A stretch of 32,711 bases of DNA from CAZTTH01 sp964615975 (GTDB lineage Bacteria > Verrucomicrobiota > Lentisphaeria > JABSQK01 > JAJFLO01), in NCBI GenBank assembly GCA_964615975.1, contig CAZTTH010000040.1:1-32711 (forward strand), written 5' to 3'. Positions 1 to 5,938 of this stretch are shown here, piece after piece; position 1 is the first letter of the stretch, and each line of letters opens with the position of its first letter. The translations under genes were made by a program, and so were the position numbers. The notes beneath the pieces were generated by a model, which saw only the letters and a program-made list of their open reading frames with translations, had not been told where the DNA came from and did not search any database.

Positions 1-23
1 CGTTGCCCCAGGCTGGAATCACT

Positions 24-150
24 GCGCCCTTCAGGCTCAGCAATCTTAAAGGTAATAGGATATGCACCTCCGGCTGAAAGTCGGAACCATACCAGCCCAG
101 AGCGTCGCTCTGGGGAATGGATGATCAACCACCCCAAGCCCTGAAGGGGC
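24..150. repeat. Palindromic multi-hairpin repeat element
   Basis: A GC-rich stretch bounded by imperfect terminal inverted repeats: AGCCCTGAAGGGGC at 137-150 is nearly the reverse complement of 24-37. Inside are a perfect palindrome, CCCAGAGCGTCGCTCTGGG (96-114), and a smaller stem, CCGGCT/AGTCGG (70-84). No reading frame accounts for it. Short elements of this kind occur in many copies in several PVC-group genomes, but only one clear copy is in this window, so dispersal is an inference. It lies about 110 bp beyond the point where the PIN toxin reading frame breaks off. Confidence 0.6.
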
Positions 151-260
151 AATTCAAAAGTGCAGTTTATGACCGCGAGCAGTATATATCGCGTTAATTC
201 CGAAATCTTCTGTCCCAATCCTCTCTGGTATTTGATTACATGATATGGATCTGTACTGAA

Positions 261-416
261 TCAATCCATCTTTTGAAAACCGAAATTGCCTTGCTGAAAA
301 ACATTTCCCATTAACATCACTATCTTATCGGTATGCTTCCAGAGATCGCCAATAATCTGTGATCCGGCTTCATGAATATATTTTTTGAGCAGGGCGCTCG
401 TATCCATATAAACCAT
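261..416 (-). pseudogene. Truncated PIN-domain (VapC-like) toxin
   Basis: The start codon shares one base with the stop of the Phd antitoxin (TAATG), the usual layout of a coupled antitoxin-toxin pair. The first 33 or so residues read as a PIN domain N-terminus, with MVYMDTSALLKKYIHEAG supplying the first acidic residue of the nuclease site (D5). The frame then turns to unrelated sequence and stops after 51 codons. PIN toxins are usually 125-140 residues and need further acidic residues in the middle and C-terminal parts, which are absent here. The product would not be an active RNase. The palindromic element lies beyond the break. The PIN assignment is good for the N-terminus; the cause of truncation (deletion or insertion) is unknown. 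Confidence 0.7.
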
Positions 417-694
417 TATCGGCGATCCTCGATTACCATGTCTGCTACACTCGATCCACCTGTGAATATGGGGTCGGGAAAGTTTCGATTCAGTTCCTTC
501 GTCGGCAAATGAATCAATCCCCTGGCTGCCATATTGGTGAGTTTATCATCGCGAGTCAAAGTCATGGATGATTCCGGAATAATTCGGGCAACCGGACTGC
601 CGCGGCGAGTAACGACAACCGATTCTCCCCGCCCTACAACCTGTAAAACCTGGTTCAAGTTTCTTTTCAGTTCGGTAATTGTGGTATTGATCAT
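416..694 (-). CDS. Phd/YefM-family antitoxin
   Basis: A 92-residue protein whose N-terminal half has the Phd/YefM fold signature: INTTITELKRNLNQVL, then a GESVVVTRRGSPVARIIP strand-turn-strand. Members bind their own promoter as dimers, and the C-terminal tail masks the partner toxin. The C-terminal part here (from about residue 45) would be the toxin-binding tail. A strong Shine-Dalgarno (GGGAGGA, 704-710) precedes the ATG at 694. The downstream partner, overlapping by one base, is a PIN toxin truncated after about 33 recognisable residues. The antitoxin therefore looks intact but without a working toxin. It may persist as a repressor or as an anti-addiction relic. Family assignment is secure; exact subfamily is not. 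Confidence 0.85.
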   Translation of the reverse strand: MINTTITELKRNLNQVLQVVGRGESVVVTRRGSPVARIIPESSMTLTRDDKLTNMAARGLIHLPTKELNRNFPDPIFTGGSSVADMVIEDRR

Positions 695-711
695 TTGGCA
701 ATATCCTCCCT

Positions 712-814
712 TTACATTGATGATTTAATGCTCTTTGTTCGAGCAACTTTTTGTATTCGAACGGGCCGATCTCCCAAACAATCTTTCGCAATCTCCGGTC
801 AGAAGGGATTTCAT
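712..814 (-). pseudogene. N-terminal remnant of a RelE-like toxin
   Basis: Too short to be noticed as a gene. The ATG at 814 overlaps the stop of the upstream antitoxin remnant (ATGA). It reads MKSLLTGDCERLFG, then the frame shifts by one base and continues as RPVRIQKVARTKS. In my recollection of the family, RelE/HigB-like toxins begin with a comparable T-x-x-F/C-x-x-x-F and then LP-x-x-x-Q-x-x-A-R. The homology stops at about position 720, and the Shine-Dalgarno and start of Phd follow at once. It is both frameshifted and truncated, so certainly non-functional. The family call rests on a short match and on its position behind an antitoxin-like tail. Confidence 0.5.
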
Positions 815-954
815 ATCTCATCAAATCCCTTTTCCACCGTTTTGCCAGTTGCATATTCTTTTTATGCCAGTTCCGCCAGTTGTTCCAGAGTCTCGCATGG
901 TTCGGATAAAGTTTTTTCCCACTTTGATTCCCATTCAATGCTCAATTCCCGGTC
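811..954 (-). pseudogene. C-terminal remnant of an antitoxin with internal stop
   Basis: A 48-codon open stretch interrupted by one TAA (862-864). Before it reads ELSIEWESKWEKTLSEP and then CETLEQLAELA; after it reads KEYATGKTVEKGFDEI and ends in TGA. The tail pattern, LAE-x-A-x-x-E/Y-x-x-GKT-x-x-x-FDE, is typical of small antitoxins encoded directly upstream of RelE-like toxins, and an ATGA overlap links it to the toxin remnant at 814. The N-terminal DNA-binding part is missing. The readable part begins inside the last codons of the secreted-protein gene, so the two have been brought together by rearrangement. I cannot name the antitoxin family. Confidence 0.5.
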
Positions 955-2240
955 GCGGCGGTGGCATAGATGAGGCCGCCGCCACGCGGCATGTTGATCG
1001 GAATGGTGGCGGTGCTGGAAGCTACTGTGCCAGTGGTGTTGTAACCGGTGGCGCTGACCGTCGCGCCGCTAGCCGGGTTCACGCGCACCGTGATTTGCGT
1101 GTTCAATGGAATGTTCGAGCAATTTACCACGAGGGGAATTGGATTGGTCTGTTGCGCGGAAATAAGCGCATCGGGTGTAGCAAGCGCGCCGGTGGGATTC
1201 GAAGAAATCGATTGACCAACAATACTACTGATCACCAATCGAGGTTGTTGATTTATTGGTAAGAAAATTATACCTGTAAATCCACGTGTAGTTGCTCCAA
1301 CTGTCGAACCTGTGAAAGTATCTGAAAAACCTTCAAGCCGAATTCGACCATTGCCTGCCGAGTTAAGTAAATATGTATATGAGTAGCCATTTTGATAGCT
1401 CCCAGATCCATAGACGGCAGATCCTCCCCTCGTATCAAGATATCCACTACCTGTAAGGCTTGATGCTATTAAGCGAATTGCACCACCACTCCCCGCGCCA
1501 CCGGCACCATTTTTCCATGTATTGCCATTATTGTCCCGATATGAATAATAACCGTTCCCCCCACTTGCCCATATGCTCCCCGAGACGGTCAGAGTTCCAG
1601 ATACTACTATTAAGATAGCGCCTCCTCCACCCCCTCCGCCAAGAGCGCTTTGCCCTCCACTTCCGCCAGAACCACCAAGAAGTGGCAACTCGAATGTATT
1701 ACCATACATATCACCAGGAAGATATTGCGGCGTTGGATAAAAAATCCAACCGGAATCTGAATATGGTTGAGAGTTTGTATTGCAATCTCCCAAGGTCGAA
1801 TAAGAGCCGTTACCACCATTCCAAGTTATGTCCATCCCAACTTTCCCTCCTCCCGGACCAAGGCCAGACTCAGGCAATAATCCAGGACTAAGCGCGCCGT
1901 TTCCTCCTCTCCAACCACCTGGCCCTCCATTTGCACCAACGACACTGTCAGTTGTATCGATTCCTTTTACTGACAAAATTCCAGCTATTACGCAATTGCT
2001 TTGCGCGAGCCACACTACCGGCGTGTTGTTCGGATTTGGAATAAACGTAACAGTCACACCGCCGGGAATATTGACCGAAGTGTAATGATAAATCCCATCC
2101 GGGTGATCGGTCATGTCAATCACGATGTTATCTGTCGGATTGAACGCGCCGTCGCTGCCATTACTGCCGCTGTCAATTTGTGCCTGCACCCCGCCACAAA
2201 TCAGCCACAGCGCCAACACCATAAGAATGTATTGTTTCAT
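942..2240 (-). CDS. Secreted glycine-rich surface protein
   Basis: A 432-residue protein with a clear Sec signal peptide (MKQYILMVLALWLICGGVQA, cleavage before QIDSG). The mature protein opens with SNGSDGAFNPT and IYHYTSVNIPGGVTV, then is dominated by glycine-rich turns (GGSGGSGG, GGGGGGGA) and short beta strands such as GTLTVSGSIWASGG. This pattern suggests a right-handed beta structure of an exported or surface protein. No catalytic motif is visible. Similar proteins occur in PVC genomes without known function. The ATG at 2240 is preceded by AAGGAA at a good distance. The last codons run into an antitoxin remnant, so the natural C-terminus may have been slightly altered. A second, truncated copy of the N-terminus lies at 2907-3077. 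Export is confident; the role is unknown. Confidence 0.75.
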   Translation of the reverse strand: MKQYILMVLALWLICGGVQAQIDSGSNGSDGAFNPTDNIVIDMTDHPDGIYHYTSVNIPGGVTVTFIPNPNNTPVVWLAQSNCVIAGILSVKGIDTTDSVVGANGGPGGWRGGNGALSPGLLPESGLGPGGGKVGMDITWNGGNGSYSTLGDCNTNSQPYSDSGWIFYPTPQYLPGDMYGNTFELPLLGGSGGSGGQSALGGGGGGGAILIVVSGTLTVSGSIWASGGNGYYSYRDNNGNTWKNGAGGAGSGGAIRLIASSLTGSGYLDTRGGSAVYGSGSYQNGYSYTYLLNSAGNGRIRLEGFSDTFTGSTVGATTRGFTGIIFLPINQQPRLVISSIVGQSISSNPTGALATPDALISAQQTNPIPLVVNCSNIPLNTQITVRVNPASGATVSATGYNTTGTVASSTATIPINMPRGGGLIYATAATGN

Positions 2241-2323
2241 AGGGATTTCCTTCGTTGTTATTTCGATGCCATCTCTGATTAGTAAATGAGATATTTAGAG
2301 TAAAAAACTATGAGTGGGGTTTG

Positions 2324-2351
2324 GTTATACTGCGTTTGAAGCTAAAACCAA
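2324..2351 (-). promoter_or_regulatory. Possible sigma70-type promoter of the secreted protein
   Basis: On the minus strand TTGGTT (2346-2351) and TATAAC (2324-2329) are separated by 16 bases, about 85 bp upstream of the start codon at 2240. The boxes match the consensus moderately well. In AT-rich sequence such matches arise by chance, so this is tentative. Confidence 0.3.
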
Positions 2352-2360
2352 GATTAGGTA

Positions 2361-2644
2361 TCAATATACTTCGTCGTGGGTTCCGATTTCGATCAGGAAG
2401 ATATCGTCTTCCGCCTTTAATTAGCTTTTAACAAAAGCAAAATAATCCGGCAATTGTACCCAGCGCTACAGGCCCAAGTCCCGGCTAATTTCCCCTTCAG
2501 CTTATGAGTTGCCAACCGAGAATCAAACGGATTTTCGACTAAAATATCGAGCGCATCCCTGATCTCGTCTTTCAAGTTCGGATGCATCTTGACAGTTCGT
2601 CCAAGCGCCCGGCTAAAAGACTTACTCCATACCAACGCTCTCAT
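2361..2644 (-). pseudogene. RelE-family toxin, frameshifted near the C-terminus
   Basis: The N-terminal 65 residues are a recognisable RelE/YafQ-type mRNA interferase: SKSFSRALGRTVKMHPNL, then THKLKGKLAGTWACSAGYNCRI. The open frame ends early at 2417-2419 with the tail LLLLKAN. Another frame of the same strand carries the expected end, FAFVKS, then a TAA, then AEDDIFLIEIGTHDEVY and a stop at 2361-2363. A one-base shift in the T-rich run around 2430-2450 plus a nearby stop therefore separates the body from its conserved GTHDEVY tail. Catalytic and ribosome-contacting residues of this family lie partly in that tail, so the toxin is probably inactive. Its start overlaps the stop of the antitoxin gene (ATGA). 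Confidence 0.75.
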
Positions 2645-2862
2645 TGAGAAAGTTCTTTCATCAGGTCGTCAACGGTTCCTTTTTTTAGCTCTCCCTGGGC
2701 GTACTCACGCCTTGCCTTGGTGATATTTTTCGCGAGAGTTTGACGCCGGCGATCGATTAAACGGCGCTGCACGATTTCAATGAGATTTTCCTGTTGTTCG
2801 TCAGGTAAAGTCTCAACGGTGTCCAGAGCATCCTGAAATGTTACACTGAACTGATTGAGCAT
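2641..2862 (-). CDS. RelB-like antitoxin of a RelBE-type module
   Basis: A 73-residue, highly charged helical protein. It opens with MLNQFSVTFQDALDTVETLP, followed by DEQQENLIEIVQRRLIDRRR and a C-terminal segment, ARREYAQGELKKGTVDDLM, that resembles the toxin-wrapping tails of antitoxins. It lies directly before the RelE-type toxin with an ATGA overlap, which is the main reason for the call. AAAGGAAAA is a good Shine-Dalgarno before the ATG at 2862. No DNA-binding motif is clear to me. The gene begins immediately after the truncated secreted-protein copy. It appears intact although its toxin is frameshifted. Confidence 0.7.
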   Translation of the reverse strand: MLNQFSVTFQDALDTVETLPDEQQENLIEIVQRRLIDRRRQTLAKNITKARREYAQGELKKGTVDDLMKELSQ

Positions 2863-2906
2863 GGGGATTTTCCTTTCATGTTGGTTTTTAGTCCTTGAGG
2901 GACAAC

Positions 2907-3077
2907 TTGAATAGTGACGGAGGTGTAGTGATAAATCCCATACGGGTGGTCGGCCATGTCCACCACCACATTCGAGGTTGGATTGAACGCGCCGTCACTG
3001 CCATTACTGCCGCTGTTGACTTGTGTCTGCACCTCGCCACACATCAGCCATAACATCATTCCCAATAGTATGTACTT
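2907..3077 (-). pseudogene. Truncated N-terminal copy of the secreted glycine-rich protein
   Basis: This stretch reads KYILLGMMLWLMCGEVQTQ, then VNSGSNGSDGAFNPTSNVVV and HPYGIYHYTSVTIQ. It matches the signal peptide and first 40 or so mature residues of the 942-2240 protein almost position by position, and the DNA is also very similar. The start codon region is lost, with an in-frame TAG two codons before the lysine. At the other end the homology stops abruptly at about 2907, beside a small hairpin (GTCC/GGAC, 2891-2903), and the RelB-like antitoxin follows. It is a dead partial duplicate. Confidence 0.8.
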
Positions 3078-3087
3078 CGACTAGATT

Positions 3088-3201
3088 TCATTTAGCTTCG
3101 TCCAAAGTGGCGCCTTGTGTATTGACGCCGGGAAGCTTTTCGGTGTTACCAATATATCCAAGAGGGGATTTCTCGAACACTGCTGTCAATTTCTCTTGCA
3201 T
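3088..3201 (-). pseudogene. HicB-family antitoxin fragment
   Basis: A 37-codon frame from an ATG at 3201. MQEKLTAVFEK, GYIGNTEKLPGVNTQGATL and DEAK match the partial RNase H-like N-terminal domain of HicB antitoxins (consensus: a beta strand, GYIA-x-x-x-ELPG-x-x-TQG-x-TLEEA). The frame stops at TGA (3088-3090), but reading through gives NLVEV, the next residues expected of the family. At 3073-3078 the sequence switches directly into the secreted-protein remnant. The C-terminal DNA-binding half and any HicA toxin are missing. Full-length HicB proteins are 70-150 residues. Clearly a relic. Confidence 0.7.
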
Positions 3202-3644
3202 ATTAACACATCTCAATGGTCAATTTAATAGATAAATCGATGGTTAAAAAATCACAAAATCAAATATCAAATTCATATACTTCCGCGACTTGATTCCGTA
3301 TGAATAATTCAACAATGCCAGCTTTACAAGCAGCGGAAAAATTCTGTTCTGTCATCAGATGGAAGCTTTCCCTGATCCTTATATTCCTCCCGGGATAATT
3401 TTCACATCTGCCCGCACAATTTTTCACACAACCGTTATCGATTTGGAAAATTAAGCGGAATTTCTCAGACACTATCGGGAAATTAATCCCTCCCGTCAAC
3501 GCCCATCCCCCCCCTCTACGCAAAGAAAAATTTTTTACAATTTGTTTACAATTTTCAATTGATTTTCATGGAATGGCACTAATTAGCAGGAATGAGCAAT
3601 TTATGTAAATAATATGTAACATGCTTATTTCAGGTAAGATAAGA
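3202..3644. other. Non-coding stretch before the tRNA
   Basis: No convincing gene. The longest minus-strand frame (3260-3523) gives 87 residues rich in Cys, Arg and Gly that match no family I know. Its last 31 codons, from an internal ATG, look slightly more protein-like but cannot be supported. No HicA toxin is found in any frame next to the HicB fragment. From 3530 to 3640 the sequence is AT-rich with short T/A runs. Confidence 0.5.
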
Positions 3645-3730
3645 TGGTACCCGGGAGGGGAGTCGAACCCCTACGACCTTACGGTCAACGGATTTTAAGT
3701 CCGTTGCGTCTGCCATTCCGCCACCCGGGC
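3645..3730 (-). tRNA. tRNA-Leu (UAA anticodon)
   Basis: Read on the minus strand this folds as a class II tRNA with a variable arm. The acceptor stem is GCCCGGG paired with CCCGGGT (a G-U pair at the end), the discriminator is A, and CCA is encoded in the DNA (3645-3647). The anticodon stem-loop is ACGGA-CTTAAAA-TCCGT, giving anticodon TAA. The variable arm is GACCGTAAGGTC and the T loop is GTTCGACTC. All arms are intact. The gene stands alone between the decayed toxin-antitoxin region and the glycosyltransferase. tRNA-Leu genes are common integration sites, although no attachment-site duplicate was seen. Confidence 0.95.
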
Positions 3731-3788
3731 AGGTAAGAAACTACTGTATTTATATGGGCTAATTCTGAGGAGAGTGGGAACAATGGAG

Positions 3789-4472
3789 TCAACGAAAAAG
3801 ATTGTACTTTAATATGTAATAAATCGCCTTTACACCATCTTTCCAGTTAATCTTTTTGCCTTCATCAAAACGACGCGCCTGATAACTGATCGGCACTTCG
3901 TAAATCCGGCATTTTTTTTGCGCCAGCTTGGCGGTAATTTCCGGCTCGAAACCAAAGCAGTTGCATTCGATTTTCATCTCCTTGAAGATTGAAGTCCGCA
4001 TCATCTTGTAACAGGTTTCCATATCGGTAAGATGGAGGTTGGATACCACGTTTGAAAAAGTGGTGAGAATTTTATTGCCCATATAATGCCAGAAAGTATC
4101 AACCAGAATCTCATTGCCCGAATAACGGCTGCCATAGACGACATCAGCCTTGTCATCAAGTATTGGTTTTAATAGTTTGGGATATTCGGTGGGAGAGTAT
4201 TCCAAATCGGCATCCTGAATGATAACGACATCTCCGGAGATATGATTTTGCGCGGTGCGAATCGCGGCTCCTTTTCCCTGATTATGCTGATGATGAATGA
4301 TTTTTATGTGCTCAACGGCGGCACGATTTTTCAATATGTCACTCGTGCCATCGGTCGAACAGTCGTCAACCACGATGATTTCCTTGTTGATTGCGACTGT
4401 ATCGATCAAGTCAATTACCTGATTTATGGTATCAACTTCATTATAGACGGGAACTATTACAGATAACTTCAA
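3789..4472 (-). CDS. Family 2 glycosyltransferase (DPM1/DPG synthase-like)
   Basis: A 227-residue single-domain GT-A enzyme. It has MKLSVIVPVYNE at the N-terminus, VDDCSTDGT (35-43) for nucleotide binding, DADLEYSP (87-94) with the metal-binding D-x-D, and GSRY (114-117). The C-terminal SYQARRFDEGKKINW (196-210) is characteristic of dolichyl- or polyprenyl-phosphate mannose/glucose synthases. Members transfer a sugar from a nucleotide donor to a polyprenyl phosphate on the cytoplasmic face of the membrane. There is no membrane anchor, as in the short DPM1-like type. The start is TTG: the codons before it run into a stop, and MKLSVIVP is the canonical beginning. It is a single-gene unit, so acceptor and pathway cannot be read from context. 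Confidence 0.85.
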   Translation of the reverse strand: MKLSVIVPVYNEVDTINQVIDLIDTVAINKEIIVVDDCSTDGTSDILKNRAAVEHIKIIHHQHNQGKGAAIRTAQNHISGDVVIIQDADLEYSPTEYPKLLKPILDDKADVVYGSRYSGNEILVDTFWHYMGNKILTTFSNVVSNLHLTDMETCYKMMRTSIFKEMKIECNCFGFEPEITAKLAQKKCRIYEVPISYQARRFDEGKKINWKDGVKAIYYILKYNLFR

Positions 4473-4807
4473 GATTTAAGATCCCTTATGTGATAAATCA
4501 TTTAATTGGTATTGGGAGGAACCGAATAACATCTATTGCCATTTTAAGCAAGAACAATTTTTGCATGGTGGCAGGGGATCAAATAATCTTACGTCATTCA
4601 TATTAAACCAATCGATCCCTATAAGCTTATGAATAATCCAGTTTATGGGAACACGATTTTTAATATGAAGTTGTAGGCATAGTTATCAAAGCTAAAGTAA
4701 AGAATAATCAAAATTCAAAACTCATGGTAGACAGGTCAACTTGATATTTAATCCACTCATCGAGCTGATGTCAGTATTTTCATCATTCAAAACTCAATCA
4801 GGCAGCC
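4473..4807. other. Intergenic region between divergent genes
   Basis: It separates the glycosyltransferase (leftward) from the histidine kinase (rightward) and should carry both promoters. No convincing gene or consensus promoter pair is seen. A 12-base direct repeat, ATTCAAAACTCA, occurs near 4712 and again near 4785, the second copy just upstream of the kinase start. Confidence 0.4.
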
Positions 4808-5938
4808 ATGTTTTCCACTGATTTACCCGCCAATGCCATTTTAGAGCCTTTATTAAACAGTTTTCCTGATATCATCCATTCTGTTAATAAAGATGGTCTC
4901 ATTCTGTTTACCAACAAAACCGCATCGGAATTATTGGGATACTCAAATGAGGAATTGCTCAAAATGACGATTTATGACTTGTATGCCCCGGAAGTACAAT
5001 CAAAGCTAAGAAAAGGGTTCATCAAATTAAAGGAAGAGGGCGATATCGTCATTAGAGAAAGTTCATTGCAATCGAAATCGGGTGAGATCATCCCGGTAGA
5101 AATCAGATCATTTGGTGTTTATGACGACAATGGGGAGTTCATTCGCACATTCTCGATTCTTCGGGATATACGCGAGATGAAAAAGATGCGGGATAACCTC
5201 ATGCATGCCGAACGATTGACGGGTATTGGAGAACTCGCTTCCTGTGTTGTGCATGATATTCACAATCCCTTGATGGTCATTCAACTCTATACCGAGCTCC
5301 TGCTGCGCGATTCGACGCAATATTTTGTCAAGGAGACACAGGATGAGTCAATACAGTTTCTTTCCCAAATGCAAAAGGCGACAGAGAAAATTCAGAAACT
5401 GCTTAATCATTTGCGAACCTTTTCGCGGCGGCAGTCCGAAAGCATTGAAAAAAAGGATTTGAACCAGTTGATTGATGACTCTCTGTTTATGGTCATGAAT
5501 AAAATCCGCGGGCTGAAAATCAAGGTGGAGCGGACTAATATCGATAAGACTTTCATTATTGAAGGATATATCATTCAATTGGAACAGGTCTTTATGAATT
5601 TGATCAGCAATGCCTGTGACGCGATGGCCAATTCTGACAAAAAGATATTAAAAATCATCATTGAGGAATGTGAAATTGATGATCAACCCTACTATTCATG
5701 TTCCATTGATGACACTGGATGTGGTATCGATGAAGCGAATCTTGATAACATATTCCATTCTTTTTTCACGACGAAAAAAGCCGGTGAGGGGACAGGACTT
5801 GGCTTGTCGATATGTAATGACATACTGGAAAAACATGGCGGTACGATATCCGTTACTTCAAAAGTTGGTGTGGGAACGAGATTCACGGTGTTGCTGCCTG
5901 CTGATTTTGCTCTCAATGTCGCAATTGCGGGCAAATAA
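4808..5938 (+). CDS. Soluble PAS-domain sensor histidine kinase
   Basis: 376 residues with no transmembrane segment, so a cytoplasmic sensor. A PAS domain occupies about 15-125 (FPDIIHSVNKDGLILFTN; GYSNEELLKMTIYDLY; RTFSILRDIREMKKM). The dimerisation/phosphoacceptor helix is LASCVVHDIHNPLMVI with H149 as the phosphorylated residue. The ATPase domain has an N box (EQVFMNLISNACDAM, 259-273), G1 (DDTGCGID), F box (FHSFFTTK) and G2 (GTGLGLS). All catalytic motifs are present. No response regulator lies beside it, so it is an orphan. The receiver-kinase fusion at 22473 is one conceivable partner within the window, but nothing ties them together. Its 3' end overlaps the convergent nucleotidase gene by 26 bp. 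Confidence 0.9.
   Translation: MFSTDLPANAILEPLLNSFPDIIHSVNKDGLILFTNKTASELLGYSNEELLKMTIYDLYAPEVQSKLRKGFIKLKEEGDIVIRESSLQSKSGEIIPVEIRSFGVYDDNGEFIRTFSILRDIREMKKMRDNLMHAERLTGIGELASCVVHDIHNPLMVIQLYTELLLRDSTQYFVKETQDESIQFLSQMQKATEKIQKLLNHLRTFSRRQSESIEKKDLNQLIDDSLFMVMNKIRGLKIKVERTNIDKTFIIEGYIIQLEQVFMNLISNACDAMANSDKKILKIIIEECEIDDQPYYSCSIDDTGCGIDEANLDNIFHSFFTTKKAGEGTGLGLSICNDILEKHGGTISVTSKVGVGTRFTVLLPADFALNVAIAGK

Noticed and set aside
546..938. 130-codon minus-strand frame upstream of and overlapping the Phd gene
   Set aside because: It runs through the antitoxin and toxin remnants in the wrong frame and then through Phd; the recognisable motifs are in the other frames.
735..1262. 175-codon plus-strand frame
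   Set aside because: It is the complement of the secreted-protein gene's GC-rich 3' end; Arg/Gly/Ala-rich composition and no family resemblance.
3260..3523. 87-codon minus-strand frame near the HicB fragment, considered as HicA
   Set aside because: It lacks the HicA G-S-H and related motifs and has no protein-like pattern over most of its length.
4709..4797. Direct repeat ATTCAAAACTCA, considered as an insertion footprint or CRISPR-like repeat
   Set aside because: Only two short copies with no mobile gene or regular spacing.
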